This document shows, in pieces, positions 1 to 10,866 of a DNA stretch of 64,000 bases. Within the stretch, counting starts at the first letter, position 1. Every line of letters starts with the position of its first letter. A program made the translations under genes and the position numbers. The stretch spans positions 233,249,303-233,313,302 of the forward strand of contig NC_081415.1 of NCBI RefSeq assembly GCF_030272615.1. The letters run 5' to 3'. Source of the DNA: Cryptomeria japonica (lineage: Eukaryota > Streptophyta > Pinopsida > Cupressales > Cupressaceae). The notes beneath the pieces were generated by a model. That model searched no databases and had not been told where the DNA came from. It saw nothing but the letters and a program-made list of their open reading frames with translations.

Positions 1-1039
1 AGCTAAAGAGCATCAAACTTAGCAGAACCAACATGTGGCTGTATGCACACCCCCCAATCAGATACCTCCCGAGATACACAAGAAAAGTAAGTAGTAACAA
101 CTGGTGTCACATGTACCTCTCCAAACTATCTCAATACTCGACCTGGGAGATACATCTCTATAATCTGTTGCATCTCAAAATTCCTACTGATTAGATACCT
201 CTATTGTTGATAGAAAGGCAAGTGTACTACGACATTCACCCAATTGGGGAAATCTAAGTATGGTCTCCAAATAAAATGCTGCAGTATGTCAAATACAAGG
301 TGTTACCTGAACCCCTGTGTCTGAAACCTGCTGTGTACCTAAAAGCATAAGGCTCACTAGGCTGCAAATCAACATGAATAACTAGCCTCGAAATAGAAAT
401 ATGCTCCCATGCCCAAGTCTGGAGCAGTGTCACACCACAACTGATAGACCGATATCCAAGATATACAATCCCATGCATCTGATAATATAACATGGCCAAT
501 AGACATGGACCCCATGCATATACTTGTTGATGAACAATCATATCATGGAGCACTAATCCCCATCCCATTGGAAATCTGTGACCTCATCTGTCAAGTATCA
601 AAAAACTACCAACAACACCGCATAGTACAATAGTCATGTCATCATAATCCAACTAGACCCAAGGGATGTCATATCAGCCACTCATCTGCAAGTCCTGTAT
701 CTCACACTTGAAAAGTGCAGACAATCCAGAAATGCCATCATCATGGTCGTACACAACTCTCTCACCATGAATTGTAATATGCAGTATATGCCATACATCC
801 TCTAACGTAATGGATGCCTTCCCAGTGGGAAGATGGAATGAACAAGTCTCAGAATGCCACCACTCTATCAAAGTTGTAATCATGGCCCTATTGGCCGTAA
901 CCTCTGGTAAGTGTAATACATGATATAAACCAAGCTGGCGGATATGCTCAATCTCCTCATCAAGCAAGTCAACACGAAGATCAAGTCCACTGGGTCTGCT
1001 CTGTTGACAATATAATACTCCAATGTTCTCTTGCAACAA
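1..1039 (-). pseudogene. Antisense plant mobile domain (PMD) gene, copy A, partial
   Basis: Read on the minus strand, this encodes a recognisable plant mobile domain, a fold of the MAIN/MAIL host proteins that is also carried by plant transposons; its role in elements is not established. One frame runs from about 1039 down past 254. It shows the typical early motif FHLPTGKASITLEDVWHIL near 830-780 and, further on, VTLLQTWAWEHISISR near 430-370, in the order expected of the family. At least three stop codons interrupt it between 569 and 673, one where a Trp codon (TGG to TGA) is expected, so I call it a pseudogene. It runs off the left edge, so its C-terminus is not visible. It lies antisense to the plus-oriented Gypsy 3' end at 9226-10866, from which Element 1 has separated it. 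Confidence 0.75.
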
Positions 1040-1463
1040 GAAAATATTGAAAATATTAGATATCGAAACACAAAAAAACTAAAATATTTTCAAACGCATG
1101 ACAAAAAATTACACATACAATGAATGCGTGGTAGTTATTACTAATGGGGTGCACTTATAGCTTTTACGTGCCATTTAGATCTAATGTGTAATGATATGAG
1201 TGCATGCATAACATTAAATACTTATGCATGATGATATGTATGAATGGAGTACCTTCTATACTAATGTGTAATGCTATGAATGATTGTGTAACAATTAAGG
1301 AATTTGCGGTATAGTTAAGGCGAATGCATGAAAATCGATATGCCAATGCATGATGCAAAGGAAAAAATGATCACTTAATTTTTTTTGGAAAATAGCGAAA
1401 AAAGGCAAAAAATCAAGATGTTTTTTGAAAAAATACCATGCCGCTAGTCCCAGGAGGTCTCTA
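1040..1463. other. Noncoding stretch upstream of PMD copy A
   Basis: AT-rich sequence with many degenerate ATGCATG/ATGATATG words and no supportable gene. It lies upstream of the antisense PMD gene and is probably part of that gene's 5' region, continuing at 9226 once Element 1 is removed. Confidence 0.5.
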
Positions 1464-1468
1464 ATATG
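1464..1468. repeat. Target-site duplication of Element 1, left copy (ATATG)
   Basis: ATATG immediately precedes the left LTR and is repeated exactly at 9221-9225, directly after the right LTR. It marks the insertion boundaries of Element 1. Confidence 0.93.
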
Positions 1469-2712
1469 TGATGAATACTAAGAGTGGGGGGGTGAATTAG
1501 TATGCCAAAAATCTTTACACTTAAACATTTTGCAAGACTAATAGTAAACCGGTAAAACAGTTTAGCAGACAAACCAGTTAACACACATGCAAACCAAATA
1601 GCTAATAATGCATTCACCCACAGAAGAAAAAACACCATAACACAAGATATTTTGACATGGAAACTCAAATGGGAAAAACCACAGTGAGATGGAACTCACA
1701 AGTAACTATATGCAGAATAGGAACCAGACCGGTTAAGGTCTTTACAATGTTCTTTACCAAACCAGATCCTGTTAGGAATCTCAATCTCTATTAGGAGATA
1801 AGTTTGATTAAAGACTACCTTGCTAGAGGATTTTAGATCCATAGATGTGAACCACCTAAGTTAGAGGATTTACAAAAGGCATTTGGGCCTACCCGGTTAA
1901 GGGCTATAGACTTGTCAAAGATGTGAGTAATCAACAAGTGTTTGATCTAGCTAGTAGCACAGACTGCTCGGTTAAATCCTTGATAGCTCGTTCCTAATGC
2001 ACTCCAGCATTACTTCAGTCTTCTACACATTCATATTCTCTCCAACACCTCAACCACCTTAAACCCTATCAACAACATAAACTTTTGCTACAACCACATA
2101 AACAACCTAAAACCCTAGACATGATGTCCTTATAAAGGAATCTGATTTCATGTCGGTCCAATAGGATTACATAACAATTTCCTAGGTTCAATGAACCTAG
2201 ACATACTTGGTACCATGACACAAAAAGCACCGTTAAAGTGTCAGCACCATCAAACAATCAGTGGATGGTAACTCATCACAAAATCTCAATTGATAACTCA
2301 TCACAGAGTATTACTGGTTCATATAAAATGTCGGTTGTCGGTTTGACAAAAATGAAGATTGGTAAAAATGTGTTATGCCACTTTAATTCCTCGTACCACT
2401 TGGGATCCATGAAGTATTACCAGTTCATATAAAATGTCGGTTTCTGGTTTGACAAAAATGAAGATTGGTAAATATGTGTTATGCCGCTTTAATCCCTCGT
2501 ACCGCTTGGGATCCACTAACCGCTTGGGATCAACATGCCACTTCAGACCGGGAAACACATTCTGCAAAACACTAATAGTCTAAAGACTATAATACAACAT
2601 ACCGATTGGAACAAATACGGGTTGTAATCTAACTCATACATATAAAGGGGATCTCAATGCAAGTGTGTGTCCATCAATGACAATCACAACATAAACATCA
2701 AAAATGCCAACA
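1469..2712 (-). repeat. Element 1 3' LTR (1244 bp)
   Basis: Homologous end to end with 7982-9220. It contains a 106-bp tandem duplication (units starting at 2308 and 2414), present also in the other LTR, so the duplication predates insertion. Its element-sense 3' end carries a C-run (seven G on the plus strand, 1486-1492), like Elements 2-4. Confidence 0.92.
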
Positions 2713-2726
2713 ATCTCCCCCTTTGG
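2713..2726 (-). other. Element 1 polypurine tract
   Basis: In element sense this is CCAAAGGGGGAGAT, directly abutting the 3' LTR that starts TGTTGGC. It would prime plus-strand DNA synthesis. Additional copies of the G5 purine motif lie at 2801-2812 and 6627-6639. Confidence 0.85.
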
Positions 2727-2972
2727 CATTGATGGCAACACTTAGGAAAATAAAATTTTGACATCTAAGTGCTTACAACAAAGTCATGCCACTAGCAAAA
2801 TTTCTCCCCCTAAGCATATACACTATCCCTTTAACAATACAATGTATAACACTTTTGCATATAGAGCATAAACATTGAGATATTCAGAGCATATATCAAA
2901 ATTTTGATTACCAGATACTTCTCCAAAATAGAATTCTACTTCTTTTGAGGACTCAAGTAGGGAGGTGGCTAC
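2727..2972. other. Element 1 3' untranslated region
   Basis: About 250 bp between the end of ORF2 and the polypurine tract. No gene is seen. A second purine tract (TAGGGGGAGAAA in element sense) lies at 2801-2812. Confidence 0.6.
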
Positions 2973-5900
2973 TTATTTTTTTGTCTGCATCTGGGAGACC
3001 TGTTCTTCCATGGCATCAATTGTTGTCATCTCTTGTGTAGCTATTAAGGCATCCAGGTTTAGATAACACTTCTGAAGAATTTGCAATCATGGGAGTAGAA
3101 CCAGTTGTAGCTCCTGCAAATCTCTAGACTGGGTGCTGATCTCTTGCTCCATTTTTGCTAACTAGATGTGAAACTGGTGAACGGTTTGCCCATAAGTTGT
3201 AAAGGAATCATAAGGGGGCTTGAATGTGCTCATGTAGGACTGCAAGTTTGTTTGAAGCTTTTGCTTCTGAGCTAGCACATCATCATAGAACAGATGGGGT
3301 TAGTAGATCTTGCTAAGTAGCAGATTCCCCTCATCTAGAGCATCCCTTATATCCTTTTGTTCTTTCTTTAGTTTAGACCGGAGCTCATTCAACTTCTTCA
3401 CCAGAGCTATATTAAGAGCTTTTTGATGCTCCTTCTTGACATTTGCCTTTGCTACCTCTTCTAGGCTCTACACCTGATCATCCACTACTGTGCATACGAG
3501 CTTAAGTTTAGCTAGTGATGAATCAGTGTTGGGAAGATTTGTATCGGGTACCAAACCGGTAAGAGTGTCCACAGCTGCTTGAATTACATCATTCTCCTTC
3601 TTCCTTTGAATAATTTCAAGGCACTCTTGAGCAACCTTGATGCTCTGCATTAGCTCCATTTCACTTGCAGACTAGAGATCGATAGGACTGGTGAGATCAG
3701 CTTGTTTGGCTTGACACCCGATTGCCTTCAGAGTCTCCATCTGGGTGCTCTTTTCTGCTTCTCCTACCTTATCCTCTTCCGCTTTCTTCTTCTCTACTTC
3801 TCTCCTCTTCTCCACTTCCTTATCCTCCTCTTCTTTTTTCTTCTTTTCTTCTTTCCTTTTCTCCTCTTCTTTGTCCTCTTCTTCCTTCTTCCTTTTCTCT
3901 GCTTCTCTCCTCTTCTCTTCTTCCTTGTCTTCCTCTTCATTCTTTTTCTTTTCATCTTCTTGCTTCTTTTTCTCTTCTTCATCCTTCTTCTTCTTCTCCT
4001 CTTCATCTTTCTTCTTCTTCTCTTCTTCATCCTTTTTCTTCTTCTCTTCTTCATTCATTTTCTTCTTCTCTTCTTTATCCTTTTTCTTCTTTTCTTCTTC
4101 ATCCTTTTTCTTCTTTTCTTCTTCATCCTTTTTCCTCTACTTGACCTATTCATTTGTCGCTTCCTGTCTGTCCTCAACTTACTTATCAACCTATTTAGCC
4201 TATTGCTCCTATCGTGTTGCCTCAGATGGTGCTTCCTAAGTAACATCTTCTACGTCCAGGTCATTGACATCAATAGTGTCGATCGGTTCATCAATTGGGT
4301 TTCCTTCATCATCAAATGCTTAATCCAGTTTTGTTATAACCGGTTCTTTCTAAGCTTGTCGGTTGGCTTCAGCCACTCAATGCATCTTCAGAGCTTGTAG
4401 AGCATGAGTGTGTGTATCCTTGAGCACTTCCTTACTCTTCCCTTCCAGTAACAGGAGTCTTCTTCTTCTCATGAAGAAAAGACCTTTGTATTTGTTCATG
4501 ACATCGAACAGTTCCGAATTTGATACATCGGGAAAATGTTCAGCAAATTTTTTTTCTCTCATTTCCTGTTCCTGCTTTATGGCAATGCGCCATTTATTGT
4601 CTAAGGACTTTTACAAAGAATTTGATGTTTTAGATCTAATTTTTGAAGGTGACTGGTCATTAACACTTAAATACTGAATTATTTCCTTTTCAACCGCTTC
4701 CTTTTCATCATTATAAAAGTCATCAAAATACTCAATTAAATCATGTAGCAATTTTCTCCTAATGTTCTTTATTATTCTTTGACAATGTGTCAAAGGTTTA
4801 TAGGAGGAGATATCAATATTTATCAGTGCAGATGATGTCGGTTCATTCTTTGTCTTCTTTCTTATCTGTCTTGCTTTCTTGGGCTGCTCCTTAGACATAG
4901 TTTCCTTTGAGTCTGGTGTATTGCTTTTTGTCTTCCTTTTCCTCTTGATGACTTTAGCCAGTGCTTCTTTCAATTTCTTCTTGGTTGGTGACTGCTTGGT
5001 CACTTTTGGAGTTGCAGTAGTGACCGGTGCAGTTGTTGCAGGCATTGCCTTTGCCTTCTTTGCTACAGGTTCTTTTCCTTTCTTTGTAGAGGGTTCCTCG
5101 ACTGGTGTAACCCTTTCCAGATAGGTTCTAGTCCTCTTTGCCTTAGGATCAAGAGGTGAGGCAATAAGGGTAGAGGCATACCCTTCCAGCATATTGTACA
5201 TCACCTCATAGCCCATTGGCTCCACTTCTTCCTATCTGGGCTCAACAACCTCCATTATGAATTTATCCACTTGGATGGTGAAAAAGATATTGTCTTCATA
5301 TTTCTTGACGATGTCACCCAATATCCTCATTCTTTGGCTCATTTTCCATCTGAACTCATCAAAATACTTGTTCAGAACATCAGGGTAACCGGTTCCAATT
5401 GCTTGAATGCTTTCCTTGATTTACTTGGTCACCGGTTGGTCAACAGACCATTGGACATCTCCTACTCCTGGAAAGTAGCCTTGGAAATAGAAGAACAACC
5501 CAACCAGTAGTTGTCCAAACTTGAACCTTTGTGCATTATCTTGTTTGATCGACTTCAGATTCAATAGGAGTTGTCTCTGCATACCAATGCACAGGTCAAA
5601 TGATGCATCCTCCTTTATCATCCGGTAAGCGGCATTTACCGCTGCAACAGATATAGAGTTAATTCTACTGGAAGAGAATGTCTGGTAGCCTATCACCATG
5701 TAGGCATACTTAACCAAATCATCCTTGATAGAATTGACTGTCATGCCTTGTGAGTCGCTCACTGAATCGGTGAGCTTGGACATTTTAGTTTTTCTTACCA
5801 TCTTTAGGGCTGGCACTTCCCCTATGTTGTAGAATCTGGTGACTATATGAATTGCTTGTGGCGTGATATCATGTGTTCTCTCCAGGTACATATTGTCACC

Positions 5901-6203
5901 ATGGACTCTTCTTAGAATGATCCTTATATGATCCTCTGTGAAATCATCTAGGAAGTAAACAACATTGTGGAGCTTCTTCTTCTCCAAAATATTATACTCC
6001 GGTTTGATCTTCTTATCCTTTCCACAAAATAAACCTAACTTGGAGTGGATAGCTAGAGACCCTAGGTCTTTAATCTTGCAATCTATGTAGTCAAAAATTC
6101 CCTCTTCTACTATCACACCAGCCGGATTATACTTAGACTTTCATTGAATAAAACTTGCAGACTCGATAGATGCACTAGAACTAGTATGAGATGCGGAAGC
6201 CAT
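2973..6203 (-). pseudogene. Element 1 ORF2, unknown retroelement protein with conserved N-terminal blocks and charged tail
   Basis: A single minus-strand frame of 1077 codons can be followed from ATG at 6203-6201 (protein start MASASHTSSS) to TAA at 2975-2973, with no frameshift and several in-frame stops (6143-6141 and 5423-5421, among others). The N-terminal third shares three blocks with ORF2 of Elements 2 and 3: LRRVHGDNMYLERTHDIT, then VIGYQTFSSSRINSI, then FKFGQLLVGLFFYFQGYFP. The middle is Lys/Thr/Pro-rich with basic patches. Next comes a shared segment starting LDNKWRIA, then a long Lys/Glu tract (about 4137-3790) and a coiled-coil C-terminus. I do not recognise the family. It lies 525 bp downstream of ORF1. 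Nuclear or chromatin association is only a guess from the basic patches. Confidence 0.75.
3774..4137 (-). repeat. Lys/Glu-coding purine-pyrimidine repeat tract
   Basis: The plus strand is an almost uninterrupted TCT/CTT/TTC tract; the minus strand encodes repeated DEEEKKKK-type units, then KEEEDKEEEKR-type units, in the ORF2 frame. The composition would favour a long, charged single alpha-helix. Repeat expansion by slippage is likely. Open frames on the plus strand here, rich in Leu, Phe and Ser, are shadows. Confidence 0.85.
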
Positions 6204-6728
6204 GATAGAAATTTTAAGAACTCAAGAAATACCTCTTGAAACACGTGAATTTAGGGCTTGTAGATTCTCCTTCACTTCACACTTCGTCGGTTGCTGAATC
6301 ACTACTTTGTGTTCTCCACTTGACCATTTGTAGTTTGGATTTGAATCTTCTTCATAGTTTCTCAATTTCTCAAAATCTCAGCTCAAATCACCTTTACGTT
6401 GCTCTGCTCTTTGAAAAACTTTTCTTCGCTCGAAAACTGATAGTGAGAAATGATTTGAAAAATGCTTTTAAACATATTCCTCACCTACTGTCATTAATGC
6501 TCCTCCATTAGAGCGTAAACCCTAATTTTCCTTTTTACTGTTTTCGGTCTTCTACCAAATGACAGGTATCACATACTGGTTAAGGTCTTTTACTAGTGTA
6601 AACCAGGGGTTCGAAACATTTCACCGTTTTCTCCCCCTAAGCTTTTCTGAAGCTTAGTTTGCCGGTTCTGTGATTTCCACACTAGGTGTAGAAATCGGTT
6701 CCTCTTGTAACACCACTGGTTTCTTCTT
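6204..6728. other. Element 1 spacer between ORF1 and ORF2
   Basis: A 525-bp noncoding spacer. It contains a polypurine-like tract in element sense (TAGGGGGAGAAAA, 6627-6639) just downstream of ORF1. No gene seen. Confidence 0.5.
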
Positions 6729-7931
6729 CTAGGTTTTGTTCATGTCTACTTGAATAGTGTCAACATCAATGTTTCCTTTCAGAGTGACCGATATATCATC
6801 AAATATGTTCTTTCTTGATCTACAGAATTTGGCAATGTGACCCGGTTTATTGCAGTGATAGCAGACCAATCTAGGTGCTCTCCAAGGTCCATTGTTCATG
6901 TTTCTATTCTTCCTTCTGCATGTTGTAGCAGTATGACCATGACCATGATAGACCATACAATTTTCTCTCCATTTGGTTGCCGCTTGATAGCCATCGCTTC
7001 TTTGGTGATGATTGAAAGCATTAAACCGGTTGTGATTCCGGTTCACAAAAGGTTTAGGACTAGCTCCTTGGGTCCTTTGAGGATATCTATCAATGTTGTT
7101 CATAACTGACCTGCATTCAGATGCTCTATGCCCATACTTGTTGCATGCATAATAGTTACCATTGAATCTATAGGATCTAGGCTTATCATTCAGGAAATAA
7201 GGGAAATTGTTGTAAGCCTTACTCCTACACACATTTGCAGTATGTCCTTCTTTAAGATAGTTGAAGCAAATAGGTTTAAACTTTTGCTTACCTTTATCCT
7301 TTGATGTCGGGTTTTTCCTTGATGCTCCAACATTTGTACCAGAGGTCTCACCTTCCTCATGACCAGAATAACTAAGTCCATTGGTATTTTTGACTGGTTT
7401 GGCAGATTCAAGCTTTTGCTCTAGCTTGAAAGTACTCTTGTTGAGCTTAGTGAGTATTTCCTTTGACTCAGAGAGTTCTTTGGAAATAGTAGCATTTGTT
7501 TCCAATAGGTTTTCATTCTCAGAGATGGCAATGTTCAATTCTCCTTGCATGTCTTCCTTTTCCACTTTGCTTGCATGGAGTTGAGCAGTTAGGGCACTGA
7601 TCTCTTGTTTCAGCTTGGAGATCTCATGATCTCTTTCTTTCACCAGATCTTCAACTTTCCTTCGGTTCTCCAGCTCTTGACACATCCGAATAGTCAGTCC
7701 TTCCAACTCCTTTCTCAGGTTGGAGTTTGATTCATTCAACTTATTTACTTCTGCAATTAGGGCTTCCATGTTTGCTTCATCTGAAGAACTATTTTCAGAT
7801 AGCTCTATCAACTTTTCAACATGTTCTCTCTTTTTTTCTTGAGATGCCTTGTATTTGACCATAAGATCATCATAGGCTTTCTTAGACTGAGTGAGACGAT
7901 GTGTAAGTTCCCTTATAGAGTATTCCCCCAT
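6729..7931 (-). CDS. Element 1 ORF1: coiled-coil, multi-zinc-knuckle gag-like protein
   Basis: An open frame of 400 residues beginning MGEYSIRELT 37 bp after the primer-binding site; an in-frame Met further upstream lies in the LTR and is rejected. Residues about 5-190 form a long Glu/Lys/Leu-rich coiled coil. The C-terminal half has four CCHC-type motifs: CFNYLKEGHTANVC, YACNKYGHRASEC, CMVYHGHGHTATTC and CYHCNKPGHIAKFC. Only the last has all four ligands; each of the first three has a Tyr where a Cys is expected. The protein probably packages element RNA, as gag nucleocapsids do, but no classical Copia gag (UBN2-type) domain is visible. The homologues are 28968-30107 (Element 2) and 44521-45793 (Element 3). 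Confidence 0.8.
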   Translation of the reverse strand: MGEYSIRELTHRLTQSKKAYDDLMVKYKASQEKKREHVEKLIELSENSSSDEANMEALIAEVNKLNESNSNLRKELEGLTIRMCQELENRRKVEDLVKERDHEISKLKQEISALTAQLHASKVEKEDMQGELNIAISENENLLETNATISKELSESKEILTKLNKSTFKLEQKLESAKPVKNTNGLSYSGHEEGETSGTNVGASRKNPTSKDKGKQKFKPICFNYLKEGHTANVCRSKAYNNFPYFLNDKPRSYRFNGNYYACNKYGHRASECRSVMNNIDRYPQRTQGASPKPFVNRNHNRFNAFNHHQRSDGYQAATKWRENCMVYHGHGHTATTCRRKNRNMNNGPWRAPRLVCYHCNKPGHIAKFCRSRKNIFDDISVTLKGNIDVDTIQVDMNKT

Positions 7932-7967
7932 ATCTCTTTCCAAGTGGTTAAACTTATAGAAAGGTAG

Positions 7968-7979
7968 GCTCTGATACCA
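7968..7979 (-). other. Element 1 primer-binding site (initiator Met-tRNA)
   Basis: In element sense TGGTATCAGAGC, two bases inside the 5' LTR. It is the standard complement to the plant initiator Met-tRNA 3' end used by most Ty1/Copia elements. Confidence 0.9.
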
Positions 7980-7981
7980 AT

Positions 7982-9220
7982 TGATGAATACTAAGAGGGG
8001 GGGTGAATTGGTATGCCAAAAATCTCTGCACTTAAACACTTTACAAGACTAATAGTAAACCGGTAAAACAATTTAGCAGACAAACTAGTTAACACACATG
8101 CAAACCAAATAGCTAATAATGCATTCACCCACAGAAGCAAAAACACCATAACACGAGATTTTGATGTGGAAACCCAAATGGAAAAAACCACGGTGAGATG
8201 GAACTCACAAGTAACTATCTGCAAAATAGGAACCAGACCAGTTAAGGTCTTTACAATGTTCTTTACTAGAACATATCCTGTTAGGAATCTCAATCTCTAT
8301 TAGGAGATAAGTCTGATTAAAGACTATCTTGCTAGAGGATTTTAGATCCACTGATGTGAACCACCTTGATAGAGGATTTACAAAAGGCTTTTGGGCCTAC
8401 CCGGTTAAGGGCTACAAACTTGTCAAAGATGTGAGTAATCAACAAGTGTTTGATCTAGCTAGTAGTACAGACTTCTCGGTTAGATCCTTGATAGCTCATT
8501 CCTAATGCACTCCAGCATTACTTCAGTCTTCTACACATTCATATTCTCTCCAACACCTCAACCACCTTAAACCCTAGCAACAACATAAACTTTTGCTACA
8601 ACCACATCAACAACCTAAAACCCTAGACATGATGTCCTTATAAAGGAATCTGATTTCATGTCAATCCAATAGGATTACATAACAATTTCCTAGGTTCAAT
8701 GAACCTAGACATACTTGGTACCATGACACAAAAAGCACCATTAAAGTGTCAGCACCATCAAACAATCGATGGATGGTAACTCATCACAAAATGCTAGTTG
8801 GTAACTCATCATAGAGTATTACCGGTTCATGTAAAATGTCGGTTGCCGATTTGACAAAAATGAAGACTGGTAAAAATGTGTTATGCCGCTTTAATCCCTC
8901 ATACCGCTTGGGATCCATGAAGTATTACCGGTTCATATAAAATGCCGGTTGCTGGTTTGACAAAAATGAAGACTCATAAAAATGTGTTATGCTGCTTTAA
9001 TCCCTCGTACTACTTGGGATCCACGAACCACTTGGGGTCAACATGCCGCTTCAAACCGGGAAACACATTCTGCAAAACACTAATAGTCTAAAGACTATAA
9101 TACAACATACTGGTTGGAACAAATACGGGTTTTGCTCTAACTCATACATATAAAGGGGATCTCGATGCAAGTGTGTGTCCATCAATGACAATCACAACAT
9201 AAACATAAAAAATGCCAACA
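7982..9220 (-). repeat. Element 1 5' LTR (1239 bp)
   Basis: Pairs with 1469-2712. In element sense it begins TGTTGGCATT and ends ATTCATCA. A TATAAG box in element sense lies at 8637-8642 and is a plausible promoter. The 106-bp tandem units start at 8816 and 8922. Confidence 0.92.
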
Positions 9221-9225
9221 ATATG
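9221..9225. repeat. Target-site duplication of Element 1, right copy (ATATG)
   Basis: Exact copy of 1464-1468, directly following the LTR end CAACA. Confidence 0.93.
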
Positions 9226-9363
9226 AATGTACTTGATCAAACAGGTGCAATCGAGCTCTATAACCAGCCATGATGATCAAATACTCAAAAGAAAGCACAA
9301 GATTCACAGAGAAAACAAAGAACTTACCAAATACCAAATGAGCAAATGAAAACCTAAAATCTC

Positions 9364-9371
9364 TATTTATA
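9364..9371 (-). promoter_or_regulatory. Putative antisense TATA box for PMD copy A
   Basis: TATAAATA on the minus strand. With Element 1 removed it would lie roughly 0.6 kb upstream of the PMD frame, which suggests that the passenger gene has its own promoter. Inferred from position and motif only. Confidence 0.45.
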
Positions 9372-9636
9372 GCTCAAAATTAGGGTTTTTTGACACCTCG
9401 ATGCCCGTGGTCCTTGCCAGCTTCAAACAGCTTGTATCCTACTCAAACGATCTTGAAATCGCCGCACGAAACTTCACATGCTTTCTCATCACACTGGTAT
9501 CAAAAATATGGTCTCAATTTTTCAATTTTCCGACCACATTTTCCGAGGGGGTATATTTACACTATACAGTAGTACCAAGGCATACTGGGGCAGAATTTTT
9601 CGTTTTGTTTGAAACAATGTCGTTCTGACTTTTCTC

Positions 9637-9649
9637 AAAGAGGGGCAAA
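9637..9649 (+). other. Gypsy A polypurine tract
   Basis: AAAGAGGGGCAAA directly precedes an LTR starting TGTAGACACC, the expected polypurine-tract/LTR junction on the plus strand. It shows that 9226-9649 is the 3' internal end of a plus-oriented element. Confidence 0.75.
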
Positions 9650-10866
9650 TGTAGACACCTAAAAATGTCTCATTGATCATGTATTAATTATTCCTCTAAT
9701 TGATTAAATAATTCTTTAATTCTTTAATTAATTTAATTAATGTTATTCTTCTAATTTGATATTTCCTTATCATCTTACTAGTTATTCTATTTCCTATTCT
9801 ATCATCATTTAATCATCTTAACCATTTTCTAAATATTAATTAAATATTTATTATTTAATTAATTATGATTCATTCCCCAATTTAAATAATCTTTATTATT
9901 TAAATAAATTAATTCTCAATTTCTATCTCAATCCTATCATCATCTAATCATTAACCCTTTTTATTAATTAAATATTTATTATTTAATTAATTGTAATTTT
10001 ATCCTTTAAATTAAATAATATTTACTATTTAATTAAAGTCCATTTCTAGCATAATTAAATAGTTTCTTTAAATTATTTAATTAACTAATTAATTCTTCCA
10101 TTTCCAAATCCCCAAATTCTTATTTCATTTAATTTCTTATTTCTTCTAATTTCTTCTAAATTCAATTACATGCGCATGATTTCAAAAACCAAATTGAAAA
10201 TCAAAGTCAAGTTCTAAATATATTCAAATACTAAATTGAATTAAATAAATTCAATATTTGAATAAATCTCATGCAAAGATTATATTGAAAATCTAAGTCT
10301 AAATGCAAGCACATGATAAATTAATTAATTAAATCAATTAATAAATTAAATCATTTATCTATCGGGTCTCTATTTTCATCTTCTTTATTTCTTCCAATCA
10401 TTCTTTTTGTTCTTTCAGTTAGCTTTTTCTCAATCAGTTGACTCAATTAATCTATTCAATCTATTGTATTTCACCTCCAAGTCAGTAGTTCAACTATCAA
10501 TCAACATGTGAGCTCACCTAAGTTCCACCTCTTGATCAATCTATTCCACCTTTCAATCAATCTTCTCCAAAAATCTATAAATTGAGCATTCAATCCTCAC
10601 AATTCCTTTGAATCACGAACTTTGAATCTTTGTGTCACTTACAGGTTACCAATGCAATATTTGAGAGCCATCATACCACAGAGAAGAGAAGAGTAATGGA
10701 AGTTATACGCAGTCATGGAATAGGGAGTCTTTAATTGATTTCATTTATAGTTCCTATTTTGCTTGATTGTGTTATTTCATTGTCTGTTTGTTAGAATTCT
10801 TTGATTAGATAGGGATTCATGATTTCCCTTTTCTTCTAATTGATATTTTAAAAGATGAATTTTACA
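9650..10866 (+). repeat. Gypsy A 3' LTR (about 1217 bp)
   Basis: Starts TGTAGACACC right after the polypurine tract and most likely ends TTTTACA at 10866. The 5' 700 bp is extremely AT-rich with repeated TTAATTAA words. CTATAAAT at 10575-10582 is a likely TATA box. No primer-binding site follows, so this is a 3' LTR or the remaining LTR of a damaged element. The mate LTR is outside the window, and the right end is placed only by the TG...CA rule. Confidence 0.65.

Larger units (their letters stand above)
1469..9220 (-). mobile_element. Element 1: non-autonomous Copia-type LTR retrotransposon
   Basis: This is a complete 7.75-kb element lying in minus orientation. Its two LTRs of about 1.24 kb begin TG and end CA in element orientation, and an exact ATATG duplication flanks it. 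Next to the right LTR is a primer-binding site matching the 3' end of initiator Met-tRNA; next to the left LTR is a G-rich polypurine tract. The 5.27-kb interior holds a gag-like ORF1 and a long ORF2 of unknown function. No reverse transcriptase, integrase, protease or RNase H motif is present, and the two ORFs leave no room for them. It therefore must be mobilised in trans, probably by Copia elements with the same ends, such as Element 4. It sits inside Gypsy A. Confidence 0.92.
9226..9649. other. Gypsy A 3' internal region, possible antisense promoter region
   Basis: A 424-bp stretch between the Element 1 insertion and the Gypsy A 3' LTR. No ORF is supportable. On the minus strand a TATAAATA box lies at 9371-9364, upstream of the antisense PMD gene once Element 1 is removed. 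Confidence 0.55.

Noticed and set aside
3702-4400. Plus-strand open frames rich in Leu, Phe and Ser (up to 232 codons)
   Set aside because: They lie opposite the Lys/Glu repeat of Element 1 ORF2 and are opened by the pyrimidine repeat, not by coding constraint.
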